64,000 nt of DNA from Platycnemis pennipes (lineage: Eukaryota; Arthropoda; Insecta; Odonata; Platycnemididae). The stretch spans positions 72,502,698 to 72,566,697 of the forward strand of contig OW121855.1 in NCBI GenBank assembly GCA_933228895.1, in the 5' to 3' direction. The first letter of the stretch is position 1; every line of letters begins with the position of its first letter. The position numbers were made by a program, and so were the translations under genes. The notes below the pieces were generated by a model. The model searched no databases, had not been told where the DNA came from, and was given only the letters and a program-made list of their open reading frames with translations. Below, in pieces: positions 55,687-64,000 of this stretch.

Positions 55687-55720
55687 AAGTGCCTTTTCGG
55701 ATCACATCCCTGGTTCCGAG

Positions 55721-56444
55721 CAGATGGACTTCATGGGGATGGAGAAAAATCCGGGGATGACATTATTTACTATGAAGGTCGTTTAAAAGTCTTTATTGCA
55801 TACATCCTATATTATATTATATTACGGCGAAACACTAAATATTACATCCTTCCAGACCTTTCAAATTGATGTGGAATATATTTGATACCACTGAAGTCTT
55901 TAAATCAGCGTGCATTGAGAACCTTTACAAAAATGTAATTCATAAACATATGCTGATTGAAATGCAAAATATTTTATTTTTTCTTATCTGTTTAATTGCT
56001 ATATAGATTACAAAGGTGTTAAATGATTGCATTTGTTAATGTTTGATGGCGCATTTTTCCTATTGTAGATAAATAATCGGTGAGGCTGAGCTTTAAGTTA
56101 AACTATAATTTTATATAACATTTTTAGCATGAAAAGCGTATACAGGCTAAAGTTGACGGAACGTTGAGGTAACTAGGTTAAAGAAATAAAATTAATGAAT
56201 GGAACTATGCTTGTCGTAGTACAGTTTGATGCATGGAGATACACGCAGTGAAGATTACATTGCATAAATCTGCGAATTTCACGAAAAGTGTCCCAAATGA
56301 ATGAATTGATGTGCAGTGAGTAGCTCCTATTCTATTTGTACGCAATCATTCATGCATTTTCCATGATTTTGACCATGCTTCAAGTTTCAAAGTCAATTGA
56401 TTTAAGTAAAAACGGCGTTAACGAAAGGAGCCAGGCGATTTCAC
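55721..56444. other. Unassigned AT-rich sequence
   Basis: No gene-like frame or named repeat. Confidence 0.5.
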
Positions 56445-56592
56445 TCTTTATCGTATCATTCCACGGACGGAGTACTGATCTTCAAGTGCTCTCTTCACAA
56501 CACTAAGTAGGCCCTGGTTATCCAGTAAAAAACCCTCTGCAACTGCCGATAAACGAACCCCGGCCATCGGAACGGGAAGCCAGTATATCGAA
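56445..56592 (-). repeat. SINE-A copy, interrupted at its 5' end by LINE-1f
   Basis: CATTCCACGGACGGAGTACT and CTTCAAGTGCTCTCTTCACA are the reversed body, and AACGAACCCCGGCC the reverse of box B. Box A is missing where the LINE begins. Confidence 0.7.
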
Positions 56593-56593
56593 C

Positions 56594-57397
56594 GAAGAGG
56601 ACACGAAATCACTTAGCAAGGATTTAGATGCAATTCAAGAGTGGTGCGACAAATGGCAGTTAGAACTCAACCTTAAAAAGTGTGTAGCTATCAATTTTTG
56701 GAGGAGGAATAATTCGATAGAGCGATCCTATAGAATTAATAACACGAAGATCGAAAACGTTGAAACCGTAAGATATTTAGGTGTAACAATCACTAAAGAT
56801 TTATCGTGGGGAAGACACATAAGGGAAATATGCGGCCGAGCGAAGAGAAAGCTAGGATTTATAAAAAGAGTACTTGGGAAATGTGATGAGAAGACAAAAG
56901 AGCGATGCTACTTTTCACTAGTTAGGCCCCACCTTGAGTATGCAGCCAGTGTATGGGATCCTAATGAATTAGGTTTGATGAGAGAACTAGACAGTGTGCA
57001 GCGTAGAGCAGCTAGGTTCGTCAAAAGGTGTTACGATAGGTTGAGTAGTGTATCAGAATTAATACAAGAATTAGGGTGGGAATCATTATCAGAGCGTAGG
57101 TTAAAGTCCAGATTAAATCTATTGGAGAAATTTCAATCGGATAGCTTTACTGAAGATGTTAGGCACATATTAAAAACACCAGCGTATTATGCTAGATTCG
57201 ACCAGATAAATAAGATTAGAGAGATAGATTGTCGTACAGATAGATTCAAAATGGCATTTTTCCCCCGTACTATAAGAGAACAGAATAGGCAGCATAGGAA
57301 AGGGATAGGTAGAGGAAATATTTTAGAGTATTCTGTAGTGCATGATGCATGTATTAACCCCTCAAATACTATAGATACTAACAATCTAGTTGCATGA
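56594..57397 (+). pseudogene. LINE-1f reverse transcriptase, 3' fragment with intact frame
   Basis: An uninterrupted frame of 267 codons, 5'-truncated, ends at TGA 57397. It holds the region after the RT catalytic box: CDKWQLELNLKKC, VRYLGVTITKDLSW, RAKRKLGFIKRVLG, YFSLVRPHLEYAASVWDP, QRRAARFV, QELGWESLSERRLKSRLNLL, FFPRTIREQNRQH. This order is typical of the CR1/L2/jockey LINE group. The YADD catalytic motif lies upstream of the truncation, so the fragment cannot be active. The lack of stops suggests a recent insertion. Protein remnants at 6845, 44500 and 47858 are the same family. Confidence 0.85.
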
Positions 57398-57505
57398 GAC
57401 CCTTTAGTTGCTTGCTTGCATGTTAGTAGTGTATGCTTGGTGATCTTCACCCCCTGCCACACACCCTCGCGGTGGCTTGCAGGGTATCGTGTAGATGTAC
57501 TCTGC
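57398..57505 (+). mobile_element. LINE-1f 3' UTR and tail (reference copy)
   Basis: GAGACCCTTTAGTTGCTTGC, TCTTCACCCCCTGCCACACA and CGGTGGCTTGCAGGGTATCG end in GTGTAGATGTA. The inverted halves CCCTGCCACACACC and GGTGGCTTGCAGGG give a small stem-loop just before the end, likely the RT recognition structure. LINE-2f copies share it. Confidence 0.8.
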
Positions 57506-58884
57506 CATCCAACCCACCATAACTGTCCAAACTGTCCATCATAGCACCAAAATAACTATCAGAAAGGCAGGTAGAACAATTTTCCCCAGGAATTGTTAGT
57601 GCACATTTTGTTTGATCGCATAGTTTGCCTTCACTAATCAGATATTGTTTTCGTTGAAATAATGCACAATTGATAAAATTATTTAATAATCCTGTTAAAA
57701 TTAAAGTAGTCACTCCAATCATAAAATAAATTGTAAGTGTAAATTGGAAGGGTAGGCGGGGGCCTTCTGGAGACCCCCTGGCACTTAGATCTCTGTACAT
57801 TCATTGTGCCAACCTGCCCGCCACTTGCATGCAGTGGACAGGAGCACCGCAGTAGAGGCACGTTGCTTAACTTCGGTGATCTCACAGCAACCGGTGTGTC
57901 AACGTGGCTAGGCCCTTGTTCAACTACTCCAATGATAAAGGGATACACCGAATATTTAGAAAGACGCACAAATTGGAAGTGCCGCCCAGACATCTGAGAT
58001 TAGAGGAAGAATCGTTTTTGGGCATCGACTCGGGGAGGTGGCTAGCAGCTTGGACTCCAATCACGTGTCTTGTTCTCTAACCACCACCTATTAGTGCCAT
58101 TGGTGCACTGGTTCCTACTTAAGTTCTGCTTGGAAAAAACTCGCAGTGATCGGTACGTTTAACCTTTTGACCCTTGAGCGCCCCTCGTTTGTTTACATTA
58201 GGTTGGCCATTAACGACGCAAGGTTTCAGTCCACCATCCTTTCATTTTTTTATAAAATGTTCCGAGCACTCTGCACAATGACGGAATTTAATATCTGTTT
58301 TTGAAATATTAAAAAAAATATAAAAACGGAAAATTACAAACACGTTAATGCATTACCTGGAAGTGAACATTTAAAATGTATTAGAGTAGGCACATGTTTA
58401 AAAAAATATTAATGCATACATCGTGGTTACGCTCTGGACTTAAAGTTGACACAATAAACGTAATTTTCCCCTCATTTATCGCTGTTGTAAGCTGCGTTGT
58501 AATGCGTGAGAATAATATTGCACTAGCTAATGCAGTTCGACGCCACTTTAATGCAAAAACGCAATTTCAGCCAATATTTCCAGAATGAAAGGGAAAAAAT
58601 AGTACGCTCTAATTTTCTCAATCATTCATAACGCGCGAGATTGCGAAGTTGGGGAAAAGCGTTATTGAGATAAATTCCGAGCGTGGGAGACAATATATTA
58701 ACAGAATTAATATTTATGAAAAATGTCAAAATACTAGAGTCCACCTTTCACATTCGATTCAACACTCATATGTGGATGCAGGAAATGAGCCTGTTTCTAC
58801 AATTTCTTTCTCTCTAATCCGGCTCTATTAAATTCTTCGTTCGCTTGCATACCTCTGGGCAGTCCATTTTCCCAAAGGGGTCAG
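57506..58884. other. Unassigned sequence
   Basis: Frames of 117 (minus, 57447-57800) and 104 codons (minus, 57679-57993) overlap and have no domain; the first runs into the LINE tail. AT-rich beyond 58200. Confidence 0.45.
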
Positions 58885-59330
58885 TTCAGTGTGGTGCCCA
58901 GAGTAATGACTTCTCTTCCCGAGGGTTTGGATTCCAACAGTGAGGAAGGTGCATGTTTGGTGAGAATTACCCCCTGCCACACACCTTTATGGTGGCTTGC
59001 AGGGTATTATGTAGATGTAGATGTATATGAAGGTTTTTCACTGTTATACTGGTCCGTACTTCAGGGCTGTGTGAACAGCTCTTCAAGTTCAGTACTCCGT
59101 CCGTCGGATGGGATGCTAAACCGTTGACCTCTTGGTGCATATCGTTAAGAGTTGGCGAATTCCGATGCCGGATATTTCTCTACCATTCTTCCTACACTCA
59201 CTGTAAACATCACGCCTCTACCAAATTACGCACCTATCCCAAATGTTGAAAATGGCCACAGCTGTCGGTCACCTTCTCCGAATAACCGCAGCGTCAAACC
59301 ATTTCCCTAATTCGTGCCCCCTATCCAAAA
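58885..59330 (+). repeat. SINE-A copy carrying an inserted LINE tail
   Basis: A worn head (GGTTTGGATTCCAACAGTGA as box B) at 58885-58943 is followed by a LINE tail at 58944-59026. The SINE body resumes with AGTTCAGTACTCCGTCCGTC, GGATGGGATGCTAAACCG, CCGATGCCGGATATTTCTC and ACAGCTGTCGGTCACCTTCT. The tail-only insert shows that these short tails move independently of coding sequence. Confidence 0.75.
58944..59026 (+). mobile_element. LINE tail fragment inside SINE-A
   Basis: GGTGAGAATTACCCCCTGCC, ACACACCTTTATGGTGGCTT and GCAGGGTATTATGTAGATGT, ending in GTAGAT repeats. Confidence 0.75.
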
Positions 59331-60744
59331 GCCATCCCTTCAGATAATAATTTTCACCAAAAGTTGACTGCTTCCTACATATGTCGTTTCTGTGTTATTA
59401 AAGTGAAATCGGTCACAAAACCTCTAATATTTAATGATACACTCAGTGATAATGCAATGCAGGCTGTTCATTCATAAGTAGTTGTAAAATTTCAATTTAA
59501 CGATTGTGCCCACTGTTATTTACGCACACGATTGACCGCGTTTACGCCATTATTAGCCTTTCTTCGCGCATCCTTAAATATTCAAGCGTGTACCTTAGGT
59601 TGGAAACAGCTACTCTGAGCAAGGATATATTTCCTAGTTAGCAAGATTAATTTTTGGTGCAGAAAATATAAAAAAGTTATATATAACAGCTTCGTATCTC
59701 AAGAGTTGGTGAGTAACGAGACTGTTAAACGGAGTGTGTTATGCTGAAATATGGATGGTAGTTCGAATTACATCATTTTAATGCTATTTTTTTTACTAAT
59801 TAGCTCATTTGAAGGGCTGAAATTAACGATAAACTAACTGCCAGCTTAAGCATGAAACTAATGTTGTTTTTAAATCGCTTTATTACGAAGGAAAATTTAT
59901 TATAGTGCTCATTTTACCCTAAGAAAATATTGGTCATTATTCTTAAAAAATTGGCCATTAACACCGAAACATTAAACCAGAGAATTAAACATAAAAAACA
60001 AAATAATGTGAAATATATGAAGCTCAATCTGGTGCAAATTAAGTGATGTAATTAATCTAAATTAATGACCCATAGATCCTAAATTCCCATCAAGGGATTT
60101 CATGGAGCCTGTAGTGTAATATTTCGTTATCCTGGAATGCAACTCACAGCTGAGGTTATTTTCGCCATACAAATTAAGTGCGTATTTGGGGCGAAGTAGG
60201 AAGGATTTTTGTGTGGAGCGGATTAAGTGTAGAGTGAACACGGGCGTGGGCTTTTGCCTTCTCTGGCTGAGCTTAAAGCCACCAAGTGCATCCACCGGGT
60301 TGCGGATGGTGGGTCGCCCTCTAGATATAGAGGTTAGCTGCGAGATGAGCGAGTTAAGCAGTCGTGGACAAAAATCGACGGCATTCCGAGGGGGTATTTG
60401 ATCTATCCCTGGGTAAGGTAGGCCACTAAATAATACGGAACCTGTGAAGATGCCGTGACTTGGCAACGGGAGTCCGCCAACAATTACGCTTCCCATCACC
60501 CTGAGGAGAGGGCAGCAGCTCTTCTTCACATGAGTGAAGGTGGACACGACAGCGGTCGGTACAGCGACACTCATTTCACTACAGGCGTGGTAACATTTAC
60601 TTTAATGGCTCTAGTACTGCGATATGGAAGGCAAGGGGAAACCACCACATTATTATCCCGAGGAGTCGCAGCTACTCCACTCTTTTTTACTTATCAAGAC
60701 GTGATGGCACCCTCTCATGTAAGATATTACGGAGGTAAAATAGC
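59331..60744. other. Unassigned sequence, including a 170-codon minus frame
   Basis: 59331-60060 is AT-rich with nothing recognised. The minus frame at 60062-60574 (170 codons) has protein-like composition (DFCPRLLNSLISQLTSISRG) but no domain I know. It abuts the RTE 5' side and could be part of that element's 5' region or another repeat. Confidence 0.3.
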
Positions 60745-60751
60745 CCCCCTT

Positions 60752-61549
60752 TCGGATCTCCGGGAGGGGATTAACCGAGAGAGAATATTAGTCAAGTGTG
60801 ATAGACCTTTTAGGGATGGAACGTGGAACGTGCGATCACTTCGGACCTGCGGAAGACTAGAGAACCTTAAGATGGAAATGCGGAGAATGGACCTCGATGT
60901 ATTAGGACTCAGTGAAATGAGATGGTCCGAAGATAGAGACTTTTGGAGTGGAAGTTACAGAATTATTCACACCGGATAAATGAATGGTAACTTTGGAGTA
61001 GACATAATGCTCAGGAAGAGTGCAGGACTGTGTGTGAAGAGCTTCCTGCAGTACAGTGAGAGGATTATAATGGTTAAAATTGAAACTAAGTCTACAGATA
61101 CCGTTTTGGTGCAAGTTTAAATGCCTACGACGCACTACGAAGATGAAGAAGTGGAATACGTATATGAACATATCACGAAAGTAATAAAACAAGTAAGAGG
61201 TGAAGTAAACCTATTTATTTTAGGAGACTGGAACGCTGTCGTCGTCGAAGGTCAAGATGGAAGAATAGCTGAAAAATATGGATTGGGAAACCGAAATGAA
61301 AGAGGAGAAAGACTGCTGGAGTTCTGCACACAACATAAGTTAGTGGTTACTAGCACATTGTTTACAAATCACAACCGAAGAAAATACACGTGGAAGATGC
61401 CAGGAGACAGAGGAAGATTTCAAATAGACTACATTTTAGTGAAGCAGATGTTCAGGAATCAGGTGAATTACTGCAAAAGTTACCCGGGAGAAGTCGTCGA
61501 CAGCGACCATAATTTAGTGATGATGAAATGCCATCTAAAACTCAAGTGA
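60752..61549 (+). pseudogene. RTE apurinic-like endonuclease domain, two stops
   Basis: One frame carries GTWNVRSL (about 60818), VLGLSEMRW, LFILGDWNAV (about 61212) and VDSDHNLVMMK (about 61498). The residues of an exonuclease-endonuclease-phosphatase fold are in place: N in the first motif, E in SEMRW, D and N in GDWN, and SDH at the end. Stops at 60977 and 61118 break it and another at 61550 ends it. The domain would nick target DNA for target-primed reverse transcription. Confidence 0.8.
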
Positions 61550-62870
61550 TAAAAGAAAACAGTAGAGAACATTTGGCAAGTAGAAAAACTGAAGGCGACT
61601 CAACATCAGCTGGCATTTCAGAAAGCAGTAGAAAAAAACATAGGAGAGGACCTGGCTGAGAAACCTGTAGAAGAGCGTAGAGGAAGCATTAAATTTGGAC
61701 TACGGGAAACCGCAGAAGAAGTTCATGGAAGAAAAAAAAGTTGTTAAGAAGAAGCCATGGATCCAGGAAGAAGCCTTAGTGCTGATTAAAGAAAGAAGAA
61801 AGTACAAGAATGGGAAAACTGAAGAAGGGCAGCTTTGCTACAAAAGAATAAAGAACGAAGAAGGTCACAAAGCCAGGAAAGCTAGAGAAATGTGGATGAA
61901 GAATCTATGCGAAGATGTAGAAAACAACCTTGCATTTGGAAAGGTGGAAGCTGACTATAGGATAGTGAGGAACCACTTCACGGAACGGAGTGCAAGATGC
62001 ATTGCCATAAGTGACAAGAATGGAGAACATTTGAATGAAAAATAATATAGAGTGAGGAGATGGAAAGAATATCTGCAGGAGTTACACAACGGAAACAATC
62101 TCAACGCGAGTGTGGTTGAAGAAGAAGCAGTAGTAAGGGACCTTCGGATGAATAAGGCCTCTGGAATTGATGATATCCCAGTAGAATTAATAAAAATTGC
62201 AGGAGAGAAGACATTAACCCATCTCTACCAACCATCTGTGACACGTATTCAACAGGAGAAATACCCAGGGACTTCGAGAAAAATTCCATCATTCCTATTC
62301 CCAAAAAGAAGAGAGCGGAGAAATGCAAAAATTTTAGGACTATATGCCTGGCAACACATGCGTCGAATATATTGACAAGGATAATCTACGGAAGACTCGA
62401 ACGAAAAGCAGAGGAATTCCTGGATGAAGATCAATTCGGATTCAAGAAAAGTATGTGTGCAAGAGAAGCAATATTGGCCCTTAGGTTGCTAATAGAAAAG
62501 AGAATGGAGAAGAACAAACCGACATACATTGCATTTGTGGATTTAGAAAAGGCTTTTGACAACTTTGATTGGAATTTAATGTTTGGAATTCTGAAAAGAA
62601 TTAGAGTGTCATACGATGACCGAAGCATTATCCACAGTCTGTATAAAAACCAGGTAGCTGTGATTAACTCTGGGCCCGGCTGTGAAGAAGCGAGAATAAG
62701 GAAAGGAGTAAGACAAGGCTTTGCACTGTCTCCCGTAATTTTTAATGTTTATATCGAGAGAGCCATCAATGAAATCAAGGAAAAGTGTTCTGGAGTGAGC
62801 ATCCACGGAGAAACAGTCAGCATGCTACGATTCGCTGATGACATAGTTAGAGAAGGAGCTGAATAAGATA
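61550..62870 (+). pseudogene. RTE reverse transcriptase domain, frameshifted
   Basis: A lysine-rich linker (61695-62045) leads to RRWKEYLQELHN and NKASGIDDIPVELIK (the RT thumb-side entry motif). After a frameshift near 62250 come SIIPIPKK in another frame and DQFGFKK. Motif A is FVDLEKAFD (62534-62560), motif B GVRQGFALSPVIFN (about 62704) and motif C FADD (62831-62842), all with catalytic aspartates. A stop follows at 62866. Not functional in this copy. Confidence 0.85.
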
Positions 62871-63595
62871 CTAACAGCCATGGAAAAGACAATGGCCAGA
62901 CATCAGCTGAAGATCAATAATAAGAATACTTAGATATTTGTATGCAGCAAGAGAGAAGAGTTCAAAACCAACGTTAATCTAGGAAAACAAAAGCTGAAGA
63001 GTTGAAAGATTTCTGCTACCTGGGAAGTAGAGTAACCAGTGATGGACGAAGTAAGAAAGAAATAGTGAGTAGAATAGCCCAGGCAAATAGGACATTATAT
63101 TAAAAGAAGAATCTACTTACAGGTTGAAATACAAGCTTAGAAATAAGGAAGCAATTCATTAGAACGTACATCTGGAGCATGCTTCTTCACGGCAGTGAGG
63201 CATGGACGATGGCAGCACGGAAAAGAAAAGGGTAGAAGCATTTGAAATATGGTGCTACTGAAGAATGATGAAGAATAAATGGATCGACCTAGTGACAAAT
63301 GAAGAAGTCTTAAGAATAGTGGGAGAAAAGAGAAATCTGCTGAAAACTATAAAAAGAAGACGGGACAACCTAATCGGCCATATCTTAATACACGATGGTC
63401 TGATGAAGACAATCGTTGAAGGAAAAGTGAACGGGAGGAATGGAAAAGGCAGGCCTCGTATGAGTTATATAAAACAGGTCGTAAAGGACGTGAAAGAGAG
63501 AAGCTACGTTAATATGAAAAGGTTGGCCGATAGATGAATCGAGTGGAGGGCTGTTTCAAACCAATCCTAGGACTGTTGACCCATGATGATGATAA
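62871..63595 (+). pseudogene. RTE C-terminal region
   Basis: FCYLGSRVTSDGRSKKEI, IRTYIWSMLLHGSEAWTM, WIDLVTNEEVLRIVGEKR, RRRDNLIGHILIHDGLMK and VKDVKERSYVNMKRLADR are readable across frames with stops between them. The same end is seen at 2311 and 23790. Confidence 0.75.
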
Positions 63596-63598
63596 GAA

Positions 63599-63653
63599 AG
63601 TGCCGAAGGATCCACTGTTTATTGACCTATCCGATGGACGAAGTATTGAAGTC
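63599..63653 (-). repeat. SINE-A fragment between two RTE tails
   Basis: GTGCCGAAGGATCCACTGTT and CCTATCCGATGGACGAAGTA are the reversed GGTCCCTTGGC and CCGTCGGATGGG parts. Confidence 0.55.
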
Positions 63654-64000
63654 ATTATCATTGGTCAACAATCCTAGGATTGGTTTGACGCAGCCCTCCA
63701 CTCGATTCTTCTATCGGCCAACCTCTTCATATTAACGTAATTTTTCTCTTTTACATCCTTCACAACTTGCTCCATATATTTCATACTAGGCATGACTTTT
63801 CAAATCTTCCCCTTCCCCTTTCTCTCGACGATTGTCTTTAGGCCACCGTGACTTAAGATTTGGCCGATTAAGTTGTTCCGTCTTCTTTTTAGGGTTGTCA
63901 GTAGACATTTTTTTCCCCACTCTACTTGAGAATTCTTCGTTTGTCGCTCGGTAGATCCATTTTATCTTCAGTGCAACACTCAAAAAGGAATCTGAAATCC
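63654..64000 (-). pseudogene. Second RTE copy, minus strand, running off the edge
   Basis: TCATTATCATTGGTCAACAA is the reversed tail. CTCCACTCGATTCTTCTATC (IEWR/RLADR), GACGATTGTCTTTAGGCC and CGATTAAGTTGTTCCGTC (RRDNLIGH) and TGTCGCTCGGTAGATCCATT (WIYRATNEE) follow. The 65-codon minus frame at 63786-63983 is its only open part. Coding continues beyond 64000. Confidence 0.8.

Larger units (their letters stand above)
55125..55720. mobile_element. Large foldback element, arms of about 285 bp
   Basis: The left arm (55125-55410) mirrors the right arm (55432-55720) through CCGAAAAGGCAC / GTGCCTTTTCGG, CCTTCACCACGGGTGG / CCACCCGTGGTGAAGG, TATAACTTCTTAAAGTTAAA / TTTAACTTTAAGAAGTTATA and GATGAAAATGG / CCATTTTCATC. 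The loop is about 20 bases. Both arms contain GTGCC-loop-GGCRC-GAAACGT motifs. It is either a foldback transposon or two Penelope-like terminal repeats in inverted tandem; no target duplication was found. Confidence 0.75.
60745..63598 (+). mobile_element. RTE-clade LINE, long but decayed copy
   Basis: Endonuclease, reverse transcriptase and C-terminal regions follow in the right order over 2.85 kb, with at least three frame changes and several stops. The element ends with a GATGATGATGA tail, as other RTE elements do. The endonuclease resembles the sequences often mislabelled craniofacial development protein 2 in insect databases. Length is close to full (RTE elements are about 3.2 kb). A second copy lies tail-to-tail from 63655. 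Confidence 0.85.

Noticed and set aside
60062..60574. 170-codon minus frame as a real gene
   Set aside because: No domain recognised, overlaps plus-strand frames beside the RTE; left as unassigned rather than called.
62101..62806. Several 61-75-codon minus frames
   Set aside because: Antisense shadows of the RTE reverse transcriptase.

Overview
The window looks like a gene-poor, repeat-dense stretch of a large arthropod (probably insect) nuclear genome. It is AT-rich, no stretch reads as a conserved host protein, and nearly every recognisable protein motif belongs to a non-LTR retrotransposon. The order is inferred from element types (RTE and CR1/L2-like LINEs, tRNA-derived SINEs, piggyBac-type and hAT-type MITEs, Penelope-style hairpins). 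I cannot name a species.

Main repeat families, named here for use in the entries. LINE-1f: a CR1/L2/jockey-group LINE whose 3' tail carries CCCTGCCACACACCCT...GGCTTGCAGGGTAT and ends in GTAGAT repeats; best copy 56594-57500. LINE-2f: a second set of elements sharing that tail, mostly on the minus strand (15.7, 18.2, 29.1, 34.3-35.1 and 36.2 kb). RTE: one long decayed copy at 60.75-63.6 kb, tail-to-tail with a second copy running off the right edge; remnants at 2.3, 20.6 and 23.8 kb. SINE-A: tRNA head plus a body with CCGTCCGTCGGATGGGACGT; over a dozen copies. SINE-B, SINE-C and SINE-D: other tRNA-headed families. DNA elements: two piggyBac-type elements with TTAA duplications, one hAT-type MITE with an 8-bp duplication, a 418-bp TA-flanked MITE, three copies of a 297-bp CACTG-ended MITE, and a terminal-inverted-repeat element holding a tRNA-Ile(AAU)-like gene in its loop.

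Layout. 0-12 kb: hairpin elements, LINE scraps and a 583-bp tandem duplication. 12-24 kb: the two piggyBac-type elements and SINEs. 24-39 kb: SINEs, LINE-2f copies, several GC-rich single-copy islands and a palindromic foldback. 39-46 kb: mostly unassigned sequence plus two hammerhead-like motifs. 46-49 kb: the most deeply nested cluster (SINE, MITEs, tRNA-bearing element, LINE). 50-56 kb: a partial hAT end, a hairpin with a 14-bp target duplication and a 600-bp foldback. 56-64 kb: LINE-1f and RTE.

The most interesting signal is a dispersed set of short hairpin elements that repeat the pattern GAAA + self-complementary box + UH (ACCGGU-C, ACCUGGGU-C, ACCUAGGU-C, ACACCCGGUGU-C, ACGU-C). In two places the pattern is preceded by an intact CUGANGA. 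This is the core of a type I hammerhead ribozyme with a very short stem III, known from Penelope-like elements and retrozymes. The box differs between copies while staying self-complementary.
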